From Yarrowia lipolytica (Eukaryota > Ascomycota > Dipodascomycetes > Dipodascales), in assembly GCF_001761485.1 (NCBI RefSeq), contig NC_090775.1:1426001-1490000 (forward strand): a stretch of 64,000 nt of DNA, written 5' to 3'. Positions 1 through 9,598 of the stretch are shown piece after piece. A program made the position numbers and the translations under genes. Each line of letters starts with the position of its first letter. Within the stretch, counting starts at the first letter, position 1. The notes under the pieces are model-generated. The model ran no database searches, was not told the origin of the DNA, and saw nothing but the letters and a program-made list of their open reading frames with translations.

Positions 1-81
1 TGGTCTAAGGCGCCAGGTTCAGGTAGCTGAATCAATATCCTGGTCTCTCCGGAGGCGAGAGTTCGAATCTCTCGGATGTCA
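1..81 (+). tRNA. tRNA-Leu(CAG), 5' end cut by window edge, with intron
   Basis: The window opens inside the D-arm of a class II (long variable arm) tRNA. The anticodon stem CCAGG (13-17) pairs with CCTGG (39-43). The loop gives TT, then anticodon CAG at 20-22, then G at 23. A 14-base intron (24-37) follows; its CTGAA (28-32) is complementary to TTCAG of the anticodon loop, as in canonical intron-bearing pre-tRNAs. The T-arm GAGAG-TTCGAAT-CTCTC and the 3' acceptor strand GGATGTC plus discriminator A end at 81, followed by a T-rich Pol III stop. The 5' acceptor strand lies before base 1. This tRNA reads CTG as leucine, so the species is not a CTG-Ser yeast. Confidence 0.88.
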
Positions 82-1967
82 TTATTTTTGCAGCTGGCGG
101 AATTTTGTGGGCAGTTGTGGAGCGAATCTTGTGTTTTTTTTTGGTCTGGATTACAATAAAGGACACTTTCCCCGATGTAGGTATTTTTCTGAAGAAACGC
201 TTGAAGATGTTCAACTACAAGTACACAGCATGAGTATGTACTAGCTACTTGCACGCACTTGTACGCACTTGAACTCGTACCTTGGAGATAATACTGTAGT
301 TCCAGTCAATGATTTTCCTAATCTCAACACTTATCTCTACACTACAATTTGAATATCGGGTGGGACTCTTGGTTCATGATTTATTGACCCAAGAGGTTGG
401 GATTTTCACCTACTTCTCGAATAGTGGGACTCGGCTCATGCTCTGGCTCTTGTCGGCAACTAGCTGGCCTCGGCTCTATGGCCTGCTCTATGGCCTGCTC
501 TATGGCCTGCTCTATGGCCTGCTCCGCTCTGGCGTTTAGCTCTCACTGCATCTGTGGACTCATTGGCACTTGTCCAGGAGAATGGCTCTTATTGCTCTTT
601 GGACTTAATTGCTCATAAATGATGACATGCTCTTATGGCCTTTCAGAACTTGTGGCTTCGGTGTTTGCCCTCATACGGCATAGCCTGATAGGACTTACTG
701 GCTGTTGCTTGGAATGGTACTGGCTCTGGTATTTCTGCTGTGGTTCTGACCAGTGTGGCTCTCAATGCTCTTTGGGCGTAATGGCTCTACTCTTCGGCGG
801 CTCTGGCATTCGCTCTGACGATGGTGTTTCAGCTTTGGTGACTGACGTAATAGCTCTGGCTCTTGTGTGGCTCTGAACGTGGGCTCATTGCTTCAGTGAG
901 ACTTACTTGGCCCTGACCATATCTATGGCGCCTACTCTCTTCATTAGAAATAGTGTGCATAGCGCGTCATTGCCTTCTCAACCGACACAAGAGATCCTGG
1001 AAGTTCACGGCATTGCCAAATGACAACTCTAGCGGACGACAAAAAAAATGAATGTCCTTGTTGTAGACAGATCTCGTCGTAGACAGATCTCTGTTAGTTG
1101 TGGTGTGGACAGGTGTGCTTTCAGCACCCAGCAGGCTATAAAAGGCACCTCCTGACCCCAGAATGGCTCAGAATAAACTAGTCTGACCCTGAGGAAAATA
1201 TCGGAGTCTAGAGGGGTTTATATATATCCCCAGGCCGAGCTCATTTTAGTTCAGGAAACGCGCATAACCCATGCACAAACATGCACAACCTGCAAGCACT
1301 GGGAAAAAAGAGAAGCTGATCAAAGCAGAAGCAAACGTCTTTGGCCTATAAGGGTTTAAGACGATCCAAACTATTTATTGTCGCAATCATTGCTTGATGT
1401 TTTTCTGCTGAGAAGACCTCAGAAACCCTCATATTAGCGATTTCAATTTGCCATGCCAAGAATTTCACCCTGCATAAACAACTTCAAATTTTCCAACATT
1501 GAAAATTGCAAATTGATCCAGTGGAACGTAGAAGAAAGATGTATCGGCCTTCTGAGGCCGCACAATCCGGGTTTGCAGAACAGCAAAAACATGTGTGTGT
1601 TATACGATGGCAAAAAGCAGGAGATTCGCTCTTCAGCGGGTCCCTTTTGGATGTCCTGGATGTGGAAGCAGGTTGGAGACGGAACAGAAAAGTGGCAAAA
1701 GAATTGCAGCACCTAGGATTCTCGTATGGTCTCCCACTACAATACTAACTAGGCTCTCTGGTGCTTGACTATGGCTGATCGGACGGGAAGCCGTATTTTC
1801 ACCAGGATATGGCCGCAACTGCAAACAAGTGTCGTTGAACAGCAACATCGGGCCAGATATGTCACGTGAGCAGATTCCGGGAAGGCTGCGTAGGGAAAAA
1901 TAGGCATGGACTCCGAAATTTTTCTGGGTCTCAATATTTTCCTTCGCGAATACAGTAAGCTTGAAGT
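82..1967. other. Non-coding, low-complexity stretch
   Basis: No convincing gene. It contains a GGCTCT-rich low-complexity segment at about 430-880 with a perfect 12-base tandem repeat at 474-521. A 16-base near-repeat (TAGACAGATCTC) lies at about 1063-1092, and a TATAAAAGG at about 1137. The short frames here lack recognisable domains. Confidence 0.5.
474..521. repeat. 12-bp tandem repeat, 4 copies
   Basis: Four perfect copies of CTCTATGGCCTG run head to tail. Twelve is a multiple of three, so copy changes would keep a reading frame, but no gene is recognised here. Confidence 0.9.
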
Positions 1968-2527
1968 ATGGCCATTATAGTCTCCAAATGTGAATGCAAG
2001 TTATCCAGCGATGACTACGTCAAACCTCATGTTCAGATTTCACTTGTAGTTGGACATTTGAGTCGGCATGTGTGCAAGTTTGACACTTACAGAGCTGTAT
2101 TGATGGCGTTATACGAGGAAGTATCACCAACGTCTCTCTCAAGACATTGTTTGATATGGACAAGCCAGTTGTTTGCGACGGCTCCTTTTTGGAGTGGATC
2201 TTTGAGTACTCGCCCGAGATGTCTATGATCTGACCAAAAGCGGCCTCGAGGAGCTCCTCTCAACGCGAGACACTAGCACACCTTTATTCAGTATGTACAT
2301 TGTCAGTAACGATAGAGGTAGAGAGGATAATCTCGAGTACGAATACGGGTATGTACTGTACAATACCGAGAGTCTCTTGATCCTGATGGAGACGACCCTG
2401 GGTACTTCAAGAACATGTACTGTTACTTTTTGTCAGGTATCGTTCCTGGCGGGTTTGAATTTCGGAAGCGAATCATCGTCACAATGGTATTACGAATCGA
2501 CAACTCGAGCTTCCACGGCTAAGCGGT
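1968..2527 (+). pseudogene. Eroded reading frame of unknown family
   Basis: Coding-like peptide stretches occur on the plus strand but change frame. An ATG frame runs from 1968 to about 2110. A different frame then reads ITNVSLKTLFDMDKPVVCDG and ends near 2230. A third frame reads through DDPGYFKNMYCYFLSG and ends in a stop at about 2520. No single frame covers the whole, which suggests at least two frame changes in an old gene. I do not recognise the family. It could also be chance open frames in non-coding DNA. Confidence 0.3.
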
Positions 2528-3091
2528 GATTGCCAGTCGAGCACTGTAGGGAGGTATCTCATGATCCAGAAACCCGATAAGAAATCGGAAAAGTGCATTC
2601 TGTTTGGAGTGACCACCTGATTGATGCTAATAGCCATTTACAGCTGCCGATAAGCTGCCGAACCACATCGTCTTCAGCATCTCAGTTCACCTCGCTAAAC
2701 CTTGGGTCCATTAAACCCCCGAATATGGGGGTTTTCTCACTGGCGTTTGAAGCTCCGCACGCATCCGCGGAGTTAAATATGCCATGCCGGCTTATCAGGA
2801 GTGCGGCCACAGGTTAAGAGTGGCTCCAGTTTGGGCGATGGGAGCTCGGATATCATCTATCTCATCTCTGAATGTTCCTTTTGGTCTCCCTTCGTTCTCT
2901 CAGTTCTCCTCATCAAACAATGCCACTTGCGCCGAAACAAGATTGCTCACTCTACATATGGCGCATATCTCAGGCGGGGTGGTGCAGCACAATCTGACCA
3001 ATCAGTCATGTCCCAAAATAAGCCTGTCTGACTCCATCATTTTTCACTTCTGCCAACGGTGTGGAAAAGTCGTGTGAAAACCATTCTGAAA
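2528..3091. other. Intergenic, upstream of the MCP1-like gene
   Basis: Nothing recognised apart from the presumed promoter and 5' leader of the gene starting at 3092. No clear TATA box was found near the start codon. Confidence 0.4.
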
Positions 3092-3907
3092 ATGTCAACC
3101 TCTGCCGATCTGCGATCCGTGGACCCCGTGCCCTCCAACTACGAAAAGGCCGCACAATTGAACAGCAGAAAGCCCGGCACCAACGAGCCCGCTACACCCA
3201 GCGCAGAGCCTAAGAAACCACTGCCCGCCAACAACAGCTGGCTGTACCACCTGTTGACAGGCACCCAAAAGTACTCGGCGTTCCTGTTCACCGCCTTCCT
3301 GGGCCTACATGCCACCACCGTGATTGTGGCGCCGCTTTTCGGCATGGACGCCGCCAACAAGACCTTGTCCTTCACAAGAGCCATCTACCATGCCCCCTAC
3401 GCCGAAAGTATTCTGGTGTACGGAGCCATTGTGGCCCACCTGCTATCCGGATGGGGTCTGCGAATCCGAAAGATGGTCCACGACTACCAAAAGTACGGAG
3501 AGCTCAAGGCCTCCAAATACATCTCCAAGATTTCACTCACAGGCATGATGTTCACCCCCATCATTGCCGGACACATTGCCGTCACCCGACTGGTGCCACT
3601 CTACGTCTCCGGCGACTCGTCCTACGTGTCTCTGGACTACATTGGCCACCTGGCCGACCACCACAGACTGCTGGGCAACTTTGCACTGTTTGGCATTGCT
3701 ACTATCACCGGTCTGCACGTGAGCGCCGGCCTCAAGAAGTTCCTCAACGTGAAGTCCACCTGGGCCAAGAACCTCTTTAAATACGGCCTGTACGCATACT
3801 TTGCTGCCACCGTGGGAGCCATCATTCAGTACAACAGAATGGGTCCCACCGTCGGGTTCGTCGGCGATCTCTACAACCAGTACATTGCCGTGTACATGCC
3901 TTTCTAG
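3092..3907 (+). CDS. MCP1: Mcp1-like mitochondrial membrane protein (DUF1691)
   Basis: A 271-residue multi-pass membrane protein that resembles the yeast Mcp1/DUF1691 family. In S. cerevisiae, Mcp1 sits in the mitochondrial outer membrane, recruits the lipid-transfer protein Vps13 and, when overproduced, bypasses loss of the ER-mitochondria tether ERMES. Here a soluble N-terminus of about 55 residues, rich in Pro, Ser and Lys, precedes several hydrophobic segments (about 60-85, 110-130, 150-170, 200-220, 235-255). The N-terminus has PVP at residues 12-14 and PLP further on, candidates for the Vps13-binding PxP motif. I chose the ATG at 3092 because the 11 codons before it look like leader sequence; an in-frame ATG at 3059 is the alternative. 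The assignment rests on overall family resemblance and membrane pattern. Confidence 0.75.
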   Translation: MSTSADLRSVDPVPSNYEKAAQLNSRKPGTNEPATPSAEPKKPLPANNSWLYHLLTGTQKYSAFLFTAFLGLHATTVIVAPLFGMDAANKTLSFTRAIYHAPYAESILVYGAIVAHLLSGWGLRIRKMVHDYQKYGELKASKYISKISLTGMMFTPIIAGHIAVTRLVPLYVSGDSSYVSLDYIGHLADHHRLLGNFALFGIATITGLHVSAGLKKFLNVKSTWAKNLFKYGLYAYFAATVGAIIQYNRMGPTVGFVGDLYNQYIAVYMPF

Positions 3908-5519
3908 GCGCGGGGGGTGGCCGTACAGTATATAGAGGGTTGGTGTTACGACATCAGTAGCAATAACATAATTGAATACAGCATTTTGAGACCATGTCCT
4001 AAAGTATTCTTGTTCAACTATTGTCCATGTTACACGTGTGTCGATTGAACTTCTCCAGAAGAAACGCCAGAAGAATGGCAGGCATCCAATTGAATCCCCA
4101 GGTCTCAGACGATCAAAGTCATACAATTGATTGGACTTTTGGTCGCTCGACTCTCCTGTCGATCTTGGATCCTGCGTTTCGCTGAGTCAGGTTTGCTCCG
4201 AGGGCTGTGCGCTTTCAACAGCTTGGACGAGATTTTGGCGAGGCGTTGGCACGAGTTTCATGGTTCTTGACTTACGTGGTTCGGACGCGTGGACTTGGCA
4301 AGAGGGCGCCAGACTGCTTGTTTCGCCGACAAGACTCTGGATGACAAAAACAATCATCTTTACCTGCTGAAAGATCTCAAGATGGATGCTTCTCTGGACT
4401 GCAACGAGGTGCTTCAAATTGACAAGAGCGAGGGCGTGAGGATACGGCTCAAGGAGATCTCAGACGTGGAGGCGACAGAGGGTGCTGATTCTAACGGTAT
4501 CGAACCAACCACTGGCTTAGAGAAACATGTGGCTGATGCTGACGATGAGGGTTGTACTGCCACGTCCCCCTTGGGAACCAGAGTCTGCAACGATAGGGGG
4601 TCTGTTAGAATCATGGGTAAGAACGAACAGCTGATTCACATGCTGTTTGAATCTTACGAGGGAAGGGCAGACTGTCTGTTCCACACAGACCCCTGCCACT
4701 AATCGAGCAACTACCCCCACAAGCAGACGCTATGCGACGTTATGCCAACAAGGAGGTATCCACATTCAGATTTGCACTCTACCGCCTAGCCTGACTTAGC
4801 GGGCAGCCTATTCAGACTTCGATATCAAGTTTTAAACCACAATGGCTATCTCTTCGTGGTTCTGGCTGGACGTCTATCGCGGCTCAGGGTCGATTTGGGG
4901 TATCGCAGCGAGTTGTTTGATAATCTGGAGGTTGACAATATGATGTGTGGGGTTGAAACCGCTGTCTAACGGTCTTGGACTGCTACTTTCCCGCCATTGG
5001 AAGCTCCAGGGTCGTCGTTAAGGAGGAACCCTGACGTTTCCGGATCCTGAAGCAACTGGTGAAGGTATGAACCGGTATGTGAGTGTTGGAGATATCACCA
5101 AGACTGGCCAGACGTGAGGAGAGGGTCAGAGACCTCATTGAGCACGTGTTAACACGTTCAACAATGTGAATCGACTGCTAGACATGAAGTACCCTTGGGA
5201 ACAGACTGCGGAAGAGAGAAGAGGAGCAGCCGGAGATGAAGCAGGGAAGAGACTGAAGAGGGAAGAAATGAGACTGGAGACGATGACGACGCTTGCTAAG
5301 AACCAGTCATCTACGACAATCTTTTCTGGGAAATTCCTGCCCAACTCAACCATCCACGAAAAGGCAAACGACTGACTCTGAAGGCCAGAGAGAACGACCC
5401 GAGACGGGACTATCGGCATCTGTAATGTAAACACACAGCTTAGCTACATACAGTACACACTTCCGTACAAGCACCTAATTACTCATAAATCATAATATAT
5501 ACATCCTATCTACTCTGGT
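3908..5519. other. Intergenic with possible decayed reading frames
   Basis: This 1.6 kb separates the convergent MCP1-like and MGM1 genes. It holds coding-like but broken stretches on the plus strand (listed separately at 4035-4702) and a 69-codon charged open frame at 5166-5375 with no recognisable domain. Confidence 0.45.
4035..4702 (+). pseudogene. Possible decayed gene, family unknown
   Basis: The longest open stretch is 137 codons (4289-4702), acidic, with no recognisable domain. Just upstream, coding-like peptides such as LLRGLCAFNSLDEILARRW occur in a different frame and meet stops. The pattern fits an eroded gene. Long convergent 3' regions and chance open frames are an alternative. 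I would not assign a function. Confidence 0.22.
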
Positions 5520-8219
5520 TCATCGTCTAAAGTTTCGCTGCTGGAGCTGGCCAAGCTCTCCTCGTTCCCGCGCGCCCTGCAGTGCAATCACGTCCTTGAT
5601 CTTATGCAGAGCCTCGTCAAGTAGCTCCTTTCGCTCCTGAAGCTCAATGTGCCGCTTGATTTTGGGATCCTCCTTGGCAAACTTGTCAATCTGGTCCTTG
5701 GTCAAGTTCTGGCCAAACCGCATGTCTAGCTCCCGAGGAAAGTTGTGGTAAAAGTCATTGAGCAACTCCACGTTGAGGAACAACACGGCAGTCTGCGTCA
5801 TCTTATCGGCCACCACGTTAAGGAAAATCTCGGGACAATTGTACTTGTTGTCCTTGTTCTTGCACTGGCGCGACTTGATGGCGGCCATTCGCATCTTGAG
5901 CACCTCAGTTCGGTCTTTCAGAAAGAGACCCTCCCGTCCCTTTTGCAACAGAGCAGCAGAGAAGCCGTATGCTTCGGTGCCCTCGGCTGGAGTAACGACA
6001 GAGTTGCCGTTCATTCGCTGCTCCCGAGTCTTGTCCACAAAAGTCATCACTTGCGACAACTTTCTGCTGCCAATGTTAGACTTGAGCGAAGACAGAGCCT
6101 GCTCGCACTGCCGAAGCTCCTCCTTAAGCAGCACGTAGGAGTGATCTCGAGCATGAGCCCACTCCCGGTCATCCATATCAATCTCGTACTTGAATGGCTT
6201 GATACAGTTCTCAACCTGCTCGGCGGTGCTGTAGTATCGCATGTTGAGCAGAGAAGAAGCCGCGTCGTGGATGGTTTGGTATGCAAAAGGATGGCCGGCA
6301 AACGACGTGTTCGAAGTCAGACGCTCCATGTCGCTCACCAGAGAGTTGATGACGAGGTTGGTGCTCAGACGGCCGATACCAAGCTTGGTGAGGGTGCTGG
6401 TAGAGGCGTCCAGCTTTCGTTGCCAGTGGGGATCGTCGTTGGAGGCCGTGGAGAGCTTGGAAAGAGGAACGTCCTGGGCAAAGTCGCCCACAGTCATATT
6501 TTGCAGCTCCACAATGGGCTTGTTCCAGTACCGCTGGGCCAGCAGATCCAGAACCCGCTGGTCCAGCTCGCATCGAAGCAGGTTCTTGACCTCATCTCGG
6601 TCAAACGATTTAGAAAAGTCCTTGAACGCCTGCTTGAACGCGTCCAGCGAAGATGCAAGGTAGGTAGAGGGAGTCAGCGACCGATCGTTGTATTCCACCT
6701 TGAACATATAAGTGGCCTCCTCGAGCTCCTGCTGCACAGCGTCAAAAGTGGGGATCAGCGACTTAGCAAGCGTCTTCTCAAGGGTGTACATGAGCTTTTC
6801 CTTGAGCAGATTGGTGCCGACCTCGCAGCCGTTGTACTCGGGCGCCTGGGAGAAGAAGGCAGATTCGTTAGCTGAAACAAGCTCTCCGACTCGAGAAGAT
6901 CGTCGGAACAGACCTCCAGAGGGAGCTCGGGTGATAACTCCGACATAACCCATGCTCAGAGGGTACTCCTTGTTGTTGAGGACGTTGTATCCTCTAATAG
7001 GGTCGACGAGATCCATCTTTGTGATGACACCAATAGTTCGTTCGCCCTGAGGATCAACTCTTCGAGAAGCTCGGAGAGCCGAAGAGTTGGCAAGATCGAC
7101 ATCGGCGGCAGAAATGGCCAGAATGATGTTGGGAGGCTGAATGTACTTTTCACACAGTTTCTGGATCTTGGTCTTCAGAGCAATAGGCTGGTCGTGAGAA
7201 GACACCTGAATGTAACCGGGCAGATCAGTCAGATTCAGATCGGGTACATTGGGTGAGTAAATATGCAGCTGAATGGGGTCGTCGGAGATGCATTCCTTCT
7301 CAGGGACAGCTAAATTCAGCTCAGTAAGAGTTCTCTGAATCATGCTAAAGTCCGTGATCTTGCCCATGTTGAGAGCAGGGAACTCTCCGTACTCAGACGC
7401 CGAATCGGGTGTGTTGATGAGCGTCAGCTCAATAGGCCGTCGGGTCACCATGTTGGAACCCTTGGGCAAGAACTCGTGACCCACAATGGCTTCCAACACA
7501 GACGACTTTCCGGACGATTGGGAGCCAATGACAACGATGGAAGGCAGCTGGAGAGCCTCCGACTCCTGCACCCGCGACAAAATGGCCCGAATCTCAATCA
7601 TCTTCTTGGTCAGAAGCATGATGGCCTCGTCGTTGGTTCTGGGAGCAACAATCTCCTCCTCGGAGTTGTCGTATGTGGCAGCTCCTACCGCGGCAGCCAG
7701 AGCAGCAGCATCTGTGGTGCCTCCGCCATTGGGACTGCCTCCAGAGCCTCCGGAGCCTCCTTCTCCCCCAGTAGCGCCCTCTCCTCCCGCTGCGTTCGCG
7801 TCTGCTCCTTCAGCAGCACTTTCGCTTCTGGCCTGGCTGAATTCCTTCATGAAGTCCTTCATACTGTTGACGGTGTTTTCTCCAAACCCGGAAATGCCGT
7901 CCACGGCGCCCTTGGCCCAGTCGGTCACGCCATTCAGCTTGTCGGACGCAAACCCGGTCGCTTCGTTCACCTTGTGGTTGACGTAGGCTGCTCCGCCGAC
8001 CATGACGCCTCCCAGAGCCGCGGGAACCCGCACGGCCTTGCCGAGGATCGCAAAGAAGGACACGTGGCGCTTGTTGTCTCCCAGAGTCGTGGGAAGATGG
8101 TGCACATGACGGGGCAGGTGTGTGAGGTGCAGTTTTCGTGTGGGCAGCGTCTGAGCCCGCAAAAGAGGCGGCGAACCGGGCGCGGGCCATCGGCCGCGAA
8201 CCTGTCTGATTCGAAGCAT
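5520..8219 (-). CDS. MGM1: Mitochondrial dynamin-like GTPase Mgm1 (OPA1 family)
   Basis: An 899-residue dynamin-family GTPase, close in length to yeast Mgm1. It drives inner-membrane fusion and shapes cristae. The first 50 residues are Arg-rich with no acidic cluster, like a mitochondrial presequence. A hydrophobic stretch at about 56-80 fits the inner-membrane anchor. A Gly/Ser/Ala-rich linker (about 145-185) leads to the GTPase domain: P-loop GSQSSGKSS at 232-240, DLPG at 332-335, TKMD at 400-403. The dynamin stalk and C-terminal helical region follow. In yeast the rhomboid protease Pcp1 cuts a second hydrophobic site to make the short form; I did not pin down that site here. The gene converges on the MCP1-like gene. 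Confidence 0.95.
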   Translation of the reverse strand: MLRIRQVRGRWPAPGSPPLLRAQTLPTRKLHLTHLPRHVHHLPTTLGDNKRHVSFFAILGKAVRVPAALGGVMVGGAAYVNHKVNEATGFASDKLNGVTDWAKGAVDGISGFGENTVNSMKDFMKEFSQARSESAAEGADANAAGGEGATGGEGGSGGSGGSPNGGGTTDAAALAAAVGAATYDNSEEEIVAPRTNDEAIMLLTKKMIEIRAILSRVQESEALQLPSIVVIGSQSSGKSSVLEAIVGHEFLPKGSNMVTRRPIELTLINTPDSASEYGEFPALNMGKITDFSMIQRTLTELNLAVPEKECISDDPIQLHIYSPNVPDLNLTDLPGYIQVSSHDQPIALKTKIQKLCEKYIQPPNIILAISAADVDLANSSALRASRRVDPQGERTIGVITKMDLVDPIRGYNVLNNKEYPLSMGYVGVITRAPSGGLFRRSSRVGELVSANESAFFSQAPEYNGCEVGTNLLKEKLMYTLEKTLAKSLIPTFDAVQQELEEATYMFKVEYNDRSLTPSTYLASSLDAFKQAFKDFSKSFDRDEVKNLLRCELDQRVLDLLAQRYWNKPIVELQNMTVGDFAQDVPLSKLSTASNDDPHWQRKLDASTSTLTKLGIGRLSTNLVINSLVSDMERLTSNTSFAGHPFAYQTIHDAASSLLNMRYYSTAEQVENCIKPFKYEIDMDDREWAHARDHSYVLLKEELRQCEQALSSLKSNIGSRKLSQVMTFVDKTREQRMNGNSVVTPAEGTEAYGFSAALLQKGREGLFLKDRTEVLKMRMAAIKSRQCKNKDNKYNCPEIFLNVVADKMTQTAVLFLNVELLNDFYHNFPRELDMRFGQNLTKDQIDKFAKEDPKIKRHIELQERKELLDEALHKIKDVIALQGARERGELGQLQQRNFRR

Positions 8220-8889
8220 GTGGGTGGCGTTAGTTGTGGTGTAGAGGAGAAATGGTTGCCACTGAAGAGATATGGTGATACCGGCAAATATAAATATCGG
8301 ATGTTGGAAGTTAAACCGCCAACCTTAATGCAGGGGACGGCTGAAAAGTTGCTAACCAGCTGTGGGGAGATAGGAGAGAGCTGGGAGAGAAATTCAAATA
8401 TGGTGGAAGATGGATAAGGAATGAGCGACTTTATTCCCCTTTTCAGATTGCAAATCGGATGAGTATTCAGCAAAATAGCTCGTCTTTTTTTTTTCTGCAT
8501 ATACATTCATTAATTATAACTTTGCTGTGAAAGAATAACCTTTGAAATGAATGTACGCATACACGAATATTACTAATTAAACACGTTTAGTGTCATGGCA
8601 CGTACCTATTTCCAGTAAAAAAATCATAAAAAAACCTGGTTCAGTCCGTGTTGTATGTTGGTCCACATAGCTTCGCGTGTTTGTTCGTTCATCGGGAAAA
8701 CGCCACTCCAGTCTCCAGTTCTCTAATCTCAATCCTTCCATTGCCCTCTTCGTTTGCATTGCCTTTGAAAACGTCTCCTTGTGGTTCTTCTTCGTCATTG
8801 GTTTGGTTCTGCGTCCCCTGTGGTGACTACGCGCCCTGCTACGCTGTTCTCTCGGTGGCCTCGGCCGCCTTTTACGCTTGCTACTGTCT
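8220..8889. other. MGM1 upstream region and 3' flank of the LINE-like relic
   Basis: It contains the MGM1 promoter (TATAAATAT at about 8289) and a T10 run at 8485-8494. On the minus strand that run would be a poly(A) tail about 400 bases after the stop of the LINE-like frame. An Arg/Ser-rich open frame on the minus strand (8577-8927) overlaps this and is not convincing as a gene. Confidence 0.4.
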
Positions 8890-9381
8890 CTACTCTCGCT
8901 CATCGTGAAGTGCTGGCGGTTGTCCATCGTAGAAACACATCTGGGCTTCCTTCAGGAATTGAAGCAAACCCTGTTGGACATGTCCCAGGGTGGCGTCGTC
9001 CCCTGAGTACCGGAGGGATCTCTCCATCTTCCAGATCCCATAAGCCAATTCCCGCAGATATTTGCGTGTCTTGACTTGTTGATGTTTCCGGGGGGCGTCA
9101 CTGTTCACATGCCCTGGGAAAGAGGGGAGTACTCCACATTTCGACTCGGTAAAGATCCAGTCCTTTAGAGAGTCCACTGACGGAATCTTCATCTTGGTCA
9201 ACATGGAAAGAAGAACTTCGCACTTGCAGAAGATATGCTCGTGCAGATCCTGAATGATGGCCTTATCACAGAGCCCGCATCCTGGATTCTTCTTGGTGAA
9301 AACGTGGTCGTCAGGGTATCTCCATTTCACGAGCCAGAGTCGTAACCTTAACTTGCTTCCAACTACCGAGTCAACTATGCC
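8890..9381 (-). mobile_element. LINE (L1-clade, possibly Ylli) 3'-end relic: RT-associated zinc-binding and C-terminal part
   Basis: The minus-strand frame encodes a segment like the zinc-binding domain that follows the reverse transcriptase in many LINE ORF2 proteins. It has LRLRLWLVKWRYPDDH, then CGLC, then a DLHEHIFCKC block giving a C-x2-C ... H-x4-C pattern. A tail with ELAYGIWKMERSL ends at the stop at 8890. No reverse transcriptase or endonuclease is present, so this is a strongly 5'-truncated copy, the usual outcome of LINE insertion. Upstream the frame runs into poly-T/AT-rich DNA (about 9390-9435) that is not element sequence. A T-run at 8485-8494 could be the tail. Y. lipolytica is known to carry the L1-like element Ylli. 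I infer the link from the domain pattern, not by alignment. Confidence 0.5.
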
Positions 9382-9598
9382 CACTATGGTTTTAACCAAA
9401 AAAAAAATTAAAAAAAAATATATAAAAAAAAGAGATAGTGGCAAAGTGGCAAAAACAAAACGACTAGTTTTATCCAATTCACTACAGTAGTTCTTAAACG
9501 TTAGTTGATAACTTATTAGGGTGCGACCAACATTACAGCCACCTACGCACGGACCTGAGTAGCGTGGAGAGCACTTTCAAACAAACATTATTCATTAA

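Noticed and set aside
82-200. tRNA-5S rRNA fused transcript, as known in this yeast
   Set aside because: The sequence after tRNA-Leu, and after the other two tRNA genes, does not resemble 5S rRNA; each ends in a T-run.
1020-1270. Possible LTR near TGTTAG and TATAAAA at about 1090-1145
   Set aside because: No matching CTAACA end and no flanking duplication could be found.
8577-8927. 116-codon Arg/Ser-rich minus-strand frame
   Set aside because: It overlaps the end of the LINE-like frame. Composition is driven by CT-rich DNA and there is no domain.
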